Part shown: positions 1 to 9,834 of the stretch, piece by piece
How the letters are laid out: each line of letters begins with the position of its first letter
Numbering within the stretch: position 1 is the first letter of the stretch
Origin: Leucobacter chromiiresistens
GTDB taxonomy: Bacteria > Actinomycetota > Actinomycetes > Actinomycetales > Microbacteriaceae
Assembly: GCF_900102345.1 (NCBI RefSeq)
Contig: NZ_FNKB01000001.1
Span: forward strand, 372,001 to 436,000
Direction: 5' to 3'
DNA length: 64,000 nt
The notes under the pieces: generated by a model
Database searches by the model: none
What the model saw: only the letters and a program-made list of their open reading frames with translations
Told to the model about the DNA's origin: nothing
Position numbers and translations under genes: made by a program

Positions 1-169
1 GCTGGCGCTCGGCGCGGTGTGGGAGATGATCGAGTGGGCGGGCTTCGTGTTCATCAGCGACGACATCTTCGTGGAGTACCACGACACGATCAGCGACATG
101 GCCGTCGGCGCGCTGGGCGCGCTCGCCGCGGGGGTGCTGCTCGCCGGGGTGCGCCTCGATCGCGCGTGA
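1..169 (+). CDS. C-terminal part of a YjdF/DUF2238-like integral membrane protein (5' end outside window)
   Basis: The frame is open from base 2 to the TGA at 167-169 and gives about 55 residues. It shows a WEMIEWAG segment, then a DTISDMAVGA segment that runs into a hydrophobic Ala/Gly/Leu helix and a short basic tail (RLDRA). A Trp/Glu helix followed by an Asp-x-x-x-Asp-Met helix near the C-terminus resembles the YjdF/DUF2238 family of small inner-membrane proteins, whose function is unknown. The assignment rests on this short tail only. It converges with clpB, with a hairpin between them. Confidence 0.5.
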   Translation, partial: LALGAVWEMIEWAGFVFISDDIFVEYHDTISDMAVGALGALAAGVLLAGVRLDRA

Positions 170-170
170 G

Positions 171-204
171 CCGGGGGCGCCTCGGTTACTGAGACGCCCC
201 CCGG
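171..204. terminator. Stem-loop between convergent genes
   Basis: A G-rich arm (171-183) pairs with a C-rich arm (191-204) across a short loop containing GGTTACT, with one bulge. There is no T-tract, which is common for terminators in very GC-rich actinobacteria. It lies right after the stop of the left gene and before the clpB stop, so it may serve both. Confidence 0.5.
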
Positions 205-261
205 CCCGGCGGACCGACCCGGCGGAAGGGCCCGGCTGAACCGCGCCGGCTGAACCGCGCC

Positions 262-2433
<2,172 letters not shown>

Positions 2434-2499
2434 CTGGGGTCCTCTCTGCGTCGATGCCGGTCGCGGGTGATGCGCGCCCTGATCAGGCGCTCCCGCAAA

Positions 2500-2520
2500 G
2501 TTGAGTGAATATGACTCAAG
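2500..2520 (-). promoter_or_regulatory. HAIR operator (HspR-associated inverted repeat) for clpB
   Basis: TTGAGT (2501-2506), seven bases, then ACTCAA (2514-2519), flanked by G on each side. This matches the HAIR consensus CTTGAGT-N7-ACTCAAG in all but one outer base. It lies 67 bp upstream of the clpB start, where HspR represses heat-shock genes in actinobacteria. HspR itself is not in the window. Confidence 0.85.
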
Positions 2521-2626
2521 TTTAGCGCCTTCGATGCGATTGCGCTAGAACCGCTGCGCGATCCGGCCCCGCTCGCGCCCGCTAGCCTGGGAGCGACCAT
2601 CATCAGACCGCGAAGGAACGCCTCAC

Positions 2627-3397
2627 ATGTCCAAGATCGCCCTCGTGCGCAAGCCCAGCCCCCGCCTCGACGACGGCATCGTCGACCACATCGAGAAGGT
2701 GACGGTCGACCTCGAGCGCGCACTCGAGGAGTGGCACGGCTACGTCGCCGCCCTCCGCGCGCACGGCTGGGAGACCATCGAGGTCGAAGCCGCCGACGAC
2801 TGCCCCGACTCCGTGTTCATCGAGGACACGGTCGTGATGTTCCGCAACGTCGCCGTGATCTCGCGCCCGGGCGCCGACAGCCGCAAGCCCGAGACCGCGG
2901 GCACCCGCAGGGCGCTCGAAGAGCTCGGCCTCCCCATCGCCGAGATCCGGGAGCCCGGCACGCTGGACGGCGGCGACGTGCTGAAGATCGGCGACACCGT
3001 CTACGTGGGCCGCGGCGGCCGCACGAACGCCGAGGGCATCGCCCAGCTGCGCCGCATCCTCGGCCCCCTCGGGGCCACGGTCGTCGGCGTTCCCGTCACG
3101 AAGGTGCTGCACCTCAAGACCGCCGTCACCGCGCTCCCCGACGGCACGGTCATCGGCTACCCCGAGTTCGTCGACAACGCCGACCTCTTCGACCGCTTCC
3201 TGCCGGTGCCCGAGCCGCACGGCACCGCCGTCGTCTGCCTGAGCGAATCCGAGCTCATCATCTCGGCGTCGGCCCCGAAGACCGCCGAGATGCTGCGCGA
3301 CCTCGGCTACACGGTGACGGAGGTCGCCCTCGCCGAGTACGAGAAGCTCGAGGGCTGCCCCACCTGCCTCTCCGTGCGGGTGCGCAACGCGCACTGA
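2627..3397 (+). CDS. ddaH: N(G),N(G)-dimethylarginine dimethylaminohydrolase (DDAH)
   Basis: Predicted cytoplasmic guanidine-modifying enzyme that hydrolyses methylated arginines to citrulline and methylamines; some relatives instead supply ornithine or citrulline. At 256 residues it matches bacterial DDAH and is far shorter than arginine deiminase (about 400). Visible family motifs are FIEDTVVMF (about 64-72), TLDGGDVLKIG (112-122) with an acidic residue at 114, LHLKTAV with His162, and the C-terminal GCPTCLSV, where Cys247 is the likely nucleophile. An AAGGAA-like Shine-Dalgarno precedes ATG 2627. It stands alone, divergent from clpB, so the two share a 193-bp promoter region; whether HspR also affects it is unknown. 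Confidence 0.88.
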   Translation: MSKIALVRKPSPRLDDGIVDHIEKVTVDLERALEEWHGYVAALRAHGWETIEVEAADDCPDSVFIEDTVVMFRNVAVISRPGADSRKPETAGTRRALEELGLPIAEIREPGTLDGGDVLKIGDTVYVGRGGRTNAEGIAQLRRILGPLGATVVGVPVTKVLHLKTAVTALPDGTVIGYPEFVDNADLFDRFLPVPEPHGTAVVCLSESELIISASAPKTAEMLRDLGYTVTEVALAEYEKLEGCPTCLSVRVRNAH

Positions 3398-3414
3398 CGC
3401 GCCGCCCGGCGCCG

Positions 3415-3490
3415 GCGACTTCCGGCGCCGGCGAGTGGCCCCCGGGGGCCGGGCGACTTCCGGCGCCGGCGGGTGGCCCCCGGGGGCCGG
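3415..3490. repeat. 38-bp unit in two tandem copies, each with two palindromes
   Basis: Copies at 3415-3452 and 3453-3490 differ at one base. Each holds the palindromes CCGGCGCCGG and GGCCCCCGGGGGCC, so the RNA would form strong hairpins downstream of ddaH. It may act as a terminator; the duplication looks recent. Confidence 0.75.
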
Positions 3491-3535
3491 GCGCGCGTAC
3501 CCTGGCGTCATCCGACACGCACCGGGAGGCCGCAT

Positions 3536-3976
3536 ATGAGCGCACTGATCACCGCCGATCCCCCGCGGGCCACGCCCCTGCAGCACGTCGCGCGCGTGCT
3601 GCTGGGCGCCGCCCTGCTCTTCGCGGGGATCGCGCACCTCACGTTCGCGCGCCGCGAGTTCCAGGCGCAGGTGCCCGACTGGGTTCCGGCCGACAAGGAC
3701 TTCGTCGTCATCGCCTCGGGGGTCGTCGAGATCACGCTCGGCGGCGCCGCGATCGTGCTCGGCAGGCTGCGCGTACCGGTGGGCTGGGTGATCGCCGCGT
3801 TCTTCGTCGCCGTCTTCCCCGGCAACATCTCCCAGTTCGTCACCCGCACCGACGCATTCGGACTCGAGAGCGACGCGGCGCGCGGCATCCGACTGGTCTT
3901 CCAGCCGCTCCTCGTGCTGTGGGCGCTGTGGTCGTGCGGCGCACTCCAGGCCGTGCGGCGCTCACGGCGCCGCTGA
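3536..3976 (+). CDS. DoxX-like small integral membrane protein
   Basis: Start ATG 3536 follows GGGAGG at a good distance, giving 146 residues. The hydrophobicity pattern suggests four membrane helices (about 18-36, 58-76, 80-98, 120-140). The conserved-looking segments ARREFQAQVPDWVP, the PGNISQFVTRTDAFGL loop and the FQPLLVLWALW helix are typical of actinobacterial DoxX-like or DUF417-like proteins of unknown function. A redox or quinone-related role is often suggested for DoxX, but nothing here tests it. It stands alone between ddaH and the IclR gene. Confidence 0.7.
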   Translation: MSALITADPPRATPLQHVARVLLGAALLFAGIAHLTFARREFQAQVPDWVPADKDFVVIASGVVEITLGGAAIVLGRLRVPVGWVIAAFFVAVFPGNISQFVTRTDAFGLESDAARGIRLVFQPLLVLWALWSCGALQAVRRSRRR

Positions 3977-4012
3977 GCATCGGCTCCGTGTGCGCTGCGG
4001 GGGCCGAGGCGG

Positions 4013-4804
4013 TCAGACGTGACGCAGATCCTCCGTGATCGCCGCAGCAGTCTCGAGGAGCCGCGGCAGATGCGCGTCGCGGAGGTGCGCGAGTGTGTCA
4101 CGGCTCGCGCTCGTCGAGACGTTCACCGCGGCGGCGACCGTGCCGTCGCGGCGGCGCACGGGGGCGGCGGCCGAGCGCAGCCCCGGCTCGAGTTCGCCGT
4201 CGACGATCGCCCAGCCCTGCTCGCGCACGCGCTGCAGCTCGGCGCGCAGCCGCCCGGCGTCGGTCGTCGTGCGGTCGGTGAGCGCCTCCATCGGCGCCCG
4301 CGCCAGCACCTCGTCGCGCTGCGCCTCCGGCAGTGGGGCGAGCAGCACCCGCCCCATGCTCGTCGCGTATGCGGGGAAGCGGGTGCCGATGGTGATGCCG
4401 ACCGTCATGATGCGCCGCGTCGGCACGCGGGCGACGTAGACGATCTCGTCGCCCGAGAGCACCGCCGCCGACACCGACTCGCCCGTCTCGCGCGAGAGAC
4501 GTTCGAGGTGGGGCTGCATCGTCTCGGGGAGCGACAGTGCGGAGAGGTAGCTGAAGCCGAGCTCCAGCACCCGCGGGGTGAGCGCGAACGCGCGGGCATC
4601 GGAGCGCACGTAGCCGAGGGTCTCGAGGGTGCGCAGGAAGCGGCGCGCGGCGGCCGCCGGGATTCCGGCGCGACGGGAGACCTCGCTGAGGCTCAGCTCA
4701 GGGTGCTCCGCGTCGAATGCTCGGATCACGGCGAGACCGCGTGCGAGCGACTGCACGAAGTCGCTGCTCGACGACTCGCCGGCGGGGTCTGCGTGCGCGT
4801 TCAC
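4013..4804 (-). CDS. IclR-family transcriptional regulator, probable PcaR-type
   Basis: 263 residues: an N-terminal winged HTH (about 18-80, with LSLSEVSRRAGIPAAAARRFLRTLETLGYV-like spacing) and a C-terminal IclR effector domain (about 95-255) with the GTRFPAYATSMGRVLLA and REQGWAIVDGELEPGLRS regions. PcaR/PcaU/CatR members of this family sense beta-ketoadipate-pathway intermediates. It lies 54 bp downstream of pcaF in the same direction, so it is probably co-transcribed with pcaIJF or has a weak promoter of its own. A palindrome in front of pcaI (7453-7467) is a candidate target. The regulatory link is inferred from gene order. Confidence 0.85.
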   Translation of the reverse strand: MNAHADPAGESSSSDFVQSLARGLAVIRAFDAEHPELSLSEVSRRAGIPAAAARRFLRTLETLGYVRSDARAFALTPRVLELGFSYLSALSLPETMQPHLERLSRETGESVSAAVLSGDEIVYVARVPTRRIMTVGITIGTRFPAYATSMGRVLLAPLPEAQRDEVLARAPMEALTDRTTTDAGRLRAELQRVREQGWAIVDGELEPGLRSAAAPVRRRDGTVAAAVNVSTSASRDTLAHLRDAHLPRLLETAAAITEDLRHV

Positions 4805-4858
4805 GCGCCCACACTACCGGCAGGCGGCGCGGCTCGGCGCTTCCGCTGCGGCACCCGA

Positions 4859-6028
4859 TCAGCGTTCGAGCACGACGGCGAGGCCCTGGCCCACCCCGAT
4901 GCAGATCGCCACGACGGCGACGCCCGAGCCGCGGCGCCGCAGTTCATGCGCGGCGCGCCCGATGATGCGGCCGCCCGAGGCGCCGAGCGGGTGCCCGATC
5001 GCCAGGGCTCCGCCGTGCACGTTGAGCCGCTCGGGGTCGAGTTCGGGCCACCCGGCGAGGCAGGCGAGCGATTGCGATGCGAAGGCCTCGTTCAGCTCGA
5101 CGACGTCGACGTCGGCCCAGGTGCGGCCTGCGCGTTCGAGGGCGCGGTTGGCGGCTTCGACCGGCGCGATGGGGAAGCGATCGGGGTCGACCCCGTGCGC
5201 CGCGCGGCCGGTGATGCGCGCGAGGGGCTCGGCGTCGAGCGCCCCCTCGCCGCCGACGAGCACCGCGGAGGCGCCGTCGTTGATCGATGAGGAGTTGCCG
5301 GCGGTGACCGTGCCCTCCGCCGCGAAGAGCGGCCGCAGGGCCGCGAGCTTCTCGACGGTCGACCCGTCGCGGATGCCCTCGTCGCGCGCGAGCTCGGCCC
5401 CCGGCACCTGCACGATCTCGTCGGCGAACACGCCCGCGGCCCATGCGGCCGCGGCCCGCTCGTGCGATCGCACGGCGAACGCATCCTGCGCGTCGCGGGT
5501 GATGCCCCACTCCCGCGCGATCTGCTCGGCCGACTCTCCGTTCGAGATGGTCCAGTGGGCGGGCAGCGCCGGATTGACCATGCGCCAGCCGATCGAGGTG
5601 TTCCACATGGTCGGGTTGCCGGCGGCCGGCCACGGCTTGGGCGACTTCTCGACCACGAAGGGGGCGCGGCTCATCGACTCCACTCCGCCGGCGAGCACGA
5701 TGCCGGCGTCGCCCGTCTCGACCGCCCGCGCAGCCTGCACCACCGCTTCGACCGACGACGCGCAGAGACGGTTGACGGTCGTGCCGGTCACGGTGGTGGG
5801 GAAGCCGGCGAGCAGGGCGCCGAAGCGCGCCACGTTGCGGTTGTCCTCGCCCGCCTGGTTCGCGTCGCCGAAGATCACGTCGCCGATGCGCGCCGGGTCG
5901 AAGTCGCCGCGCTCGACCGTCGCGCGCATGACGACGGCGGCGAGATCGTCGGGGCGCACGCCCGCGAGCGCTCCGCCCGCCCGACCGAACGGCGTGCGCA
6001 CCGCATCGTAGATGTAGGCTCCGGTCAT
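4859..6028 (-). CDS. pcaF: Beta-ketoadipyl-CoA thiolase
   Basis: 389-residue thiolase that would cleave beta-ketoadipyl-CoA with CoA to succinyl-CoA and acetyl-CoA, the last step of protocatechuate/catechol degradation. Cys89 in NRLCASSVEAV is the acyl-accepting nucleophile; His346 in GHPLGASG and Cys376 in CIGVGQG complete the active site. The CIGVGQG form is typical of PcaF/PaaJ/acetyl-CoA acyltransferases. Start ATG 6028 overlaps the pcaJ stop by ATGA, showing translational coupling. Specificity for ketoadipyl-CoA rests on the adjacent pcaIJ and IclR genes. Confidence 0.88.
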   Translation of the reverse strand: MTGAYIYDAVRTPFGRAGGALAGVRPDDLAAVVMRATVERGDFDPARIGDVIFGDANQAGEDNRNVARFGALLAGFPTTVTGTTVNRLCASSVEAVVQAARAVETGDAGIVLAGGVESMSRAPFVVEKSPKPWPAAGNPTMWNTSIGWRMVNPALPAHWTISNGESAEQIAREWGITRDAQDAFAVRSHERAAAAWAAGVFADEIVQVPGAELARDEGIRDGSTVEKLAALRPLFAAEGTVTAGNSSSINDGASAVLVGGEGALDAEPLARITGRAAHGVDPDRFPIAPVEAANRALERAGRTWADVDVVELNEAFASQSLACLAGWPELDPERLNVHGGALAIGHPLGASGGRIIGRAAHELRRRGSGVAVVAICIGVGQGLAVVLER

Positions 6029-6684
6029 GATCGCTCCTCCGCGGTCGCGTCGACGAGGCGCAGCCCGGTGGCCGCCTCGAGCGTGCTGATCGTGTGCTCG
6101 CCGAACGTCTCGCGCACGGCGAATCCGTTCGCGGTGACGTCGAAGACCGCGTGATCGGTGTACACCCGCGAGACGCAGCCGGCCCCGGTCAGCGGATAGG
6201 TGCAGGTTTCGACGAGCTTCGACTCCCCCTGCTTGGTCAGCAGGTCGGTCATCACGTACACGTGCTTCGCGCCGATCGCGAGATCCATCGCCCCGCCCAC
6301 CGCCGGGATCGCGCCCGGAGCTCCGGTCGACCAGTTGGCCAGGTCGCCGTTGGCCGCCACCTGGAAGGCACCCAGCACGCACACGTCGAGGTGGCCGCCC
6401 CGCATCATCGCGAAGGAGTCGGCGTGGTGGAAGTACGCGGCACCGGCGACGGCGGTGACCGCCTGCTTGCCCGCATTGATGAGATCGGGATCGACGAGGC
6501 CCGCGGCGGGGGCGGCCCCCATGCCGAGCATGCCGTTCTCGGTGTGCAGGATGATCTCCGCGCCCTCGGGCAGGTAGTCGGCGACGAGGGTGGGGGCGCC
6601 GATGCCGAGATTCACGATGGAGCCCTCGGGGATGTCGGCGGCGATGCGCGCGGCGAGCTGCCGGCGGCTGATGCGCGTGGTCAT
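6025..6684 (-). CDS. pcaJ: 3-oxoacid CoA-transferase subunit B
   Basis: 219-residue beta subunit of a succinyl-CoA:3-ketoacid CoA-transferase. The HTENGMLGMG motif holds the catalytic Glu49 that forms the enzyme-CoA thioester; the N-terminal VNLGIGAPTLV segment is also typical. With PcaI it would activate beta-ketoadipate to its CoA ester, using succinyl-CoA as donor. ATG 6684 overlaps the pcaI stop, and its own stop overlaps pcaF. The same folds act on acetoacetate (AtoDA, ScoAB), so substrate is inferred from the neighbouring thiolase and IclR gene. Confidence 0.88.
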   Translation of the reverse strand: MTTRISRRQLAARIAADIPEGSIVNLGIGAPTLVADYLPEGAEIILHTENGMLGMGAAPAAGLVDPDLINAGKQAVTAVAGAAYFHHADSFAMMRGGHLDVCVLGAFQVAANGDLANWSTGAPGAIPAVGGAMDLAIGAKHVYVMTDLLTKQGESKLVETCTYPLTGAGCVSRVYTDHAVFDVTANGFAVRETFGEHTISTLEAATGLRLVDATAEERS

Positions 6685-7442
6685 CGGACGGCCTCCTCGG
6701 CGGGTACGGCGGACGCGGGCACGGGGTCGCCGGCGAGATCGACGCCGCCGACGAAGGCGCCGTCGCGCAGCCAGGGGCGCTCCCCCACCGCCACCACGCG
6801 GTCGACGTAGATGCCGGGGGTCACCACGACCTCGGGATCGATGCCGCCGAGGGGCACCACGCCGTCGACCTGCACGACCGTCAGCTGGGCCGCCGCGGCC
6901 ATGATGGGCCCGAAGTTGCGCGCGGTCGCGCGGTACACGAGGTTGCCCCACCGGTCGGTGCTCAGCGCGCTGATGAGGGCGACGTCGGCGCTGATCGGGT
7001 ACTCGAGCGCGTAGGTGCGGCCGCCGATCTCGCGGGTCTCCTTGCCCGCGGCGAGCTCGGTGCCGACGCCCGTGGGCGTGTAGAACGCGCCGATCCCCGC
7101 GCCTGCCGCTCGGATGCGCTCCGCGAGGTTGCCCTGCGGCACCAGTTCGAGCTCGATGGCGCCCTCGCGGTACAGGGCGTCGAAGACCCACGAATCGCTC
7201 TGGCGGGGGAACGAGCAGATGATCTTCCGCACCCGCCGCTCGGCCAAGAGCGCAGCGAGGCCGACGTCGCCGTTGCCCGCGTTGTTGTTGACGATGGTGA
7301 GCTCGCGAGCTCCCTGCTCGATGAGCGCGTCGATCAGCTCGACCGGCTGGCCCGCACGGCCGAACCCCCCGATCATCACGGTGGCGCCGTCGGCGATTCC
7401 CGCGACGGCGGCAGCGGGATCCTGCACGATCTTGTCGATCAT
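6681..7442 (-). CDS. pcaI: 3-oxoacid CoA-transferase subunit A
   Basis: 253-residue alpha subunit, first gene of a pcaIJF operon. The IGGFGRAGQP loop near residues 28-37 binds CoA, and NNNAGNGDVGLA and FPRQSD follow as in the PcaI/ScoA family. Start ATG 7442 was chosen because the homologous region begins there (MIDKIVQDPAAAV) and because the frame further upstream runs into the promoter palindrome. The Shine-Dalgarno is weak, so the start could shift slightly. The divergent SDR gene shares the 112-bp intergenic region. Confidence 0.87.
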   Translation of the reverse strand: MIDKIVQDPAAAVAGIADGATVMIGGFGRAGQPVELIDALIEQGARELTIVNNNAGNGDVGLAALLAERRVRKIICSFPRQSDSWVFDALYREGAIELELVPQGNLAERIRAAGAGIGAFYTPTGVGTELAAGKETREIGGRTYALEYPISADVALISALSTDRWGNLVYRATARNFGPIMAAAAQLTVVQVDGVVPLGGIDPEVVVTPGIYVDRVVAVGERPWLRDGAFVGGVDLAGDPVPASAVPAEEAVR

Positions 7443-7452
7443 CCGCGCGGTT

Positions 7453-7467
7453 TTTCGCTCAGCGAAA
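7453..7467 (-). promoter_or_regulatory. Perfect 15-bp palindrome before pcaI, candidate IclR operator
   Basis: TTTCGCT-C-AGCGAAA, 7-bp arms around one base, 11 bp upstream of the pcaI start. IclR-family regulators bind short AT-flanked palindromes in such positions, and an IclR gene closes the operon. The binding itself is inference; the site could instead fold in the mRNA leader and affect translation. Confidence 0.5.
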
Positions 7468-7554
7468 TCTTCTTCATCATGCGAACATGCTACTTCGGTT
7501 CCCGTCATCGCGCATCCCCGGGTCGCACTCGGGCGCCGGTGCCAGACTGTCGCC

Positions 7555-8328
7555 ATGGCTCTCACCGCACTCATCACCGGCGCTTCCACGGGACTCGGGG
7601 CGGAGCTCGCCCGCCAGATCGCGGCGAAGGGGGTGCACCTCGTGCTCGTCGCGCGCGACGGCGATCGACTCGAGGGGCTCGCCGCCCAACTGCGGGGCCG
7701 GCACGGGATCGAGGCCGAAGCACTCCCCGCCGACCTCACGCGAGCTCCCGACCTCGAACGCGTGGCGGCGCGTCTCGCCGACCGCGCGCACCCGATCGAC
7801 ATCCTCGTCAACAATGCCGGATTCGGCGTCGCCGCCGGCTTCGAGACGAGCGAGCTCGACGACGAGCGCCGCCTGCACGAGCTGCTGTCATGGGTGCCGC
7901 TGCACCTCTCGCACGCCGCCGTACCCGGAATGCTCGAGCGGGGGTACGGCTGGATCCTGAACGTCGCGAGCGTCGCCGCATTCACCCCCACCGGCACGTA
8001 CGGCGCCGCGAAGGCCGCGACCGTGTCGCTCTCACGCTCGCTCAACGCCCGGTACCGGCGCCGCGGCCTGCACGTCACCGCCCTCTGCCCGGGCCTCCTC
8101 GACACCGAGTTCCACGCTCGCATGGGCGAGGATCACCTCCCGCGCCTGCCCCGCATCGCCTGGGCGAGCACCGCCCGGGTCGCGCACGAGGGCATCTCGG
8201 CGGTGCGCCGCGGGCGCAGCGTCGTCGTCTCCGACTGGAGGTACCGCTTGCTGGCTCCGCTCACCCACCTGCTGCCCGACCGGCTGCTCGAACGCGCCTC
8301 GACCACCAACGACGGCGCGCTCAACTGA
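7555..8328 (+). CDS. SDR-family short-chain dehydrogenase
   Basis: 257-residue NAD(P)-dependent oxidoreductase. The Rossmann motif TGASTGLG lies at 9-16, NNAG at 86-89, catalytic Ser139 precedes Tyr149-x-x-x-Lys153 (YGAAK). The C-terminal extension after residue 190 (RVAHEGISAVRRGRSVVV...) resembles the DltE/YqjQ-like classical SDR group, which often has unclear substrates. No clear Shine-Dalgarno precedes ATG 7555, so it may be leaderless. It is divergent from the pca operon, but a shared pathway is not evident. Confidence 0.85.
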   Translation: MALTALITGASTGLGAELARQIAAKGVHLVLVARDGDRLEGLAAQLRGRHGIEAEALPADLTRAPDLERVAARLADRAHPIDILVNNAGFGVAAGFETSELDDERRLHELLSWVPLHLSHAAVPGMLERGYGWILNVASVAAFTPTGTYGAAKAATVSLSRSLNARYRRRGLHVTALCPGLLDTEFHARMGEDHLPRLPRIAWASTARVAHEGISAVRRGRSVVVSDWRYRLLAPLTHLLPDRLLERASTTNDGALN

Positions 8329-8465
8329 CACCGGCGACGGCGCTCGACGCGCACTCGCCGGGCGCCGGCCGATGCCGAATCACCGACCCACACGGCCCGC
8401 CGGGCCGCCCGTCGCCCGATCCCGATTCACTGCCCGCACCCGAGCAGCGGGCATAGTCTGGGGCC

Positions 8466-9479
8466 ATGGTCAACTATCGGTATCTCGGAAACAGCGGCTT
8501 CAAGGTCTCAGAAATCACGTTCGGCAACTGGGTGACGCACGCCTCCCAGGTCGCCGACGACGCGGCGATCCAGACGGTGCACGCGGCGCTCGACGCCGGC
8601 ATCACGACGTTCGACACGGCCGACACCTACGCGAACACCGCGGCCGAGGCGGTCCTCGGCCGCGCGCTCGACGGCCAGCGCCGCGAGGGGCTCGAGATCT
8701 TCACGAAGGTCTACTTCCCGACCGGCCCCAAGGGACCGAACGACACCGGACTGAGCCGCAAGCACATCCTCGAGTCGATCAACGGCTCGCTGCGACGCCT
8801 CGGCACCGACTACGTCGACCTCTACCAGGCGCACCGCTTCGACTACGAGACGCCGCTCGAGGAGACGTTCCAGGCGTTCGCCGACGTCGTGCGGCAGGGC
8901 AAGGCGCTCTACATCGGCGTCTCGGAGTGGACGGCCGAGCAGCTGCGCGAGGGCCACCGGCTCGCCCGCGAGTTCGGGGTGCAGCTCGTCTCGAACCAGC
9001 CGCAGTACTCCATGCTGCACCGCGTCATCGAGGGCAAGGTCGTGCCCGCGTCCGAGGAGCTCGGCATCTCGCAGATCGTGTGGTCGCCGATGGCGCAGGG
9101 CGTGCTCTCGGGCAAGTACCTGCCCGGTCAGCCCGTCCCCTCCGGCTCGCGCGCCACCGACGGCAAGAGCGGCGCCGAGTTCATGCAGAAGTTCCTGGAC
9201 GACCGCATCCTCGAGGCCGTGCAGCGCCTGAAGCCGATCGCGGAGGAGGCGGGCCTCACCATGCCGCAGCTCGCCATCGCGTGGGTGCTGCAGAACCCGA
9301 ACGTCGCCGCCGCCCTCGTCGGCGCCTCGCGCCCCGAGCAGCTCGCCGACACGGTGAAGGCGTCGGGCGTCGTGCTCGAAGCCGACGCGCTGGAGGCGAT
9401 CGACGCGGCCCTCGGCGATATCCCGAACCGCGACGCGGAGGACACCTACTGCGTCTCGCCGAAGACCCGCCTGGTTTAG
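8466..9479 (+). CDS. Aldo/keto reductase (Kv-beta/YghZ-like)
   Basis: 337-residue NADPH-dependent carbonyl reductase with a TIM-barrel fold. The catalytic tetrad is visible as Asp50, Tyr55, Lys81 and His123 (FDTADTY, FTKVYF, QAHRFD). C-terminal cofactor-binding segments SPMAQGVLSGKY and ALVGASRPEQL agree with the AKR6/Kv-beta-like and YghZ group. The physiological aldehyde or ketone is unknown. It is a single-gene unit with a 137-bp upstream gap after the SDR gene and a low-complexity region downstream. Confidence 0.88.
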   Translation: MVNYRYLGNSGFKVSEITFGNWVTHASQVADDAAIQTVHAALDAGITTFDTADTYANTAAEAVLGRALDGQRREGLEIFTKVYFPTGPKGPNDTGLSRKHILESINGSLRRLGTDYVDLYQAHRFDYETPLEETFQAFADVVRQGKALYIGVSEWTAEQLREGHRLAREFGVQLVSNQPQYSMLHRVIEGKVVPASEELGISQIVWSPMAQGVLSGKYLPGQPVPSGSRATDGKSGAEFMQKFLDDRILEAVQRLKPIAEEAGLTMPQLAIAWVLQNPNVAAALVGASRPEQLADTVKASGVVLEADALEAIDAALGDIPNRDAEDTYCVSPKTRLV

Positions 9480-9773
9480 CCGGCGGCGGCGGGGGCGGGG
9501 GCGGCGGCCGCGCCGCCCCTCGCCCGCACCGCCCCTCGCCTGCACCGCCCCTCGCCTGCGCCCGCCCCGCCCCTCTCTCGCCGAGCACGAGGGATTGCGC
9601 CGAGCACGAGGGTTTCTGTGCGCGGGATTCCCTCCGTCTCGGCGAAACACTCGCACTCGCGCGGGGAGGGGCGGGGCGGCGCGGCGGGCGGGGAGGGGCG
9701 GCGGCGCGCCTCTGGGCGCTGCGCTCACGCGCCCCGCCCCGCCCCCGCCCTTGCGCCCCCGCACCCACCGTGT
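9480..9773. other. Non-coding, very GC-rich stretch with short repeats and a hairpin
   Basis: I see no credible gene here. At 9511-9556 a 16-bp unit (CACCGCCCCTCGCC core) repeats nearly three times. The 14-mer GCCGAGCACGAGGG occurs at 9580-9593 and 9599-9612. The second copy forms a hairpin: CGCCGAG (9598-9604) pairs with CTCGGCG (9638-9644), and AGGG (9609-9612) with CCCT (9630-9633), with a symmetrical 4-by-4 internal loop. A G-rich block follows at about 9660-9710. It may hold the terminator of the aldo/keto reductase. Confidence 0.6.
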
Positions 9774-9792
9774 TAGTTTTGCCGCAAAACTA
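9774..9792 (+). promoter_or_regulatory. Perfect palindrome TAGTTTTGCCGCAAAACTA, candidate MarR operator
   Basis: 8-bp arms around CCG, 42 bp upstream of the monooxygenase start, AT-rich inside a GC-rich gap. Symmetry and size fit MarR-family operators, and a MarR gene is the second gene of the operon it precedes, so autoregulation is likely. Binding is inferred. Confidence 0.65.
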
Positions 9793-9834
9793 TCGGGCGG
9801 GCCGGCACCGGCCGCCCGCGAACGGGAGTGATCA

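Noticed and set aside
2627..3397. Arginine deiminase
   Set aside because: Length of 256 residues and the TCLSV ending fit DDAH; arginine deiminase is about 400 residues with a different Cys context.
6029..6382. Upstream extension of pcaF
   Set aside because: It runs antisense-like through pcaJ in another frame; the ATGA overlap at 6025-6028 and the thiolase N-terminus fix the start.
9480..9834. Small gene in the GC-rich gap
   Set aside because: Only repeat-derived frames; no start signal or conserved-looking sequence.
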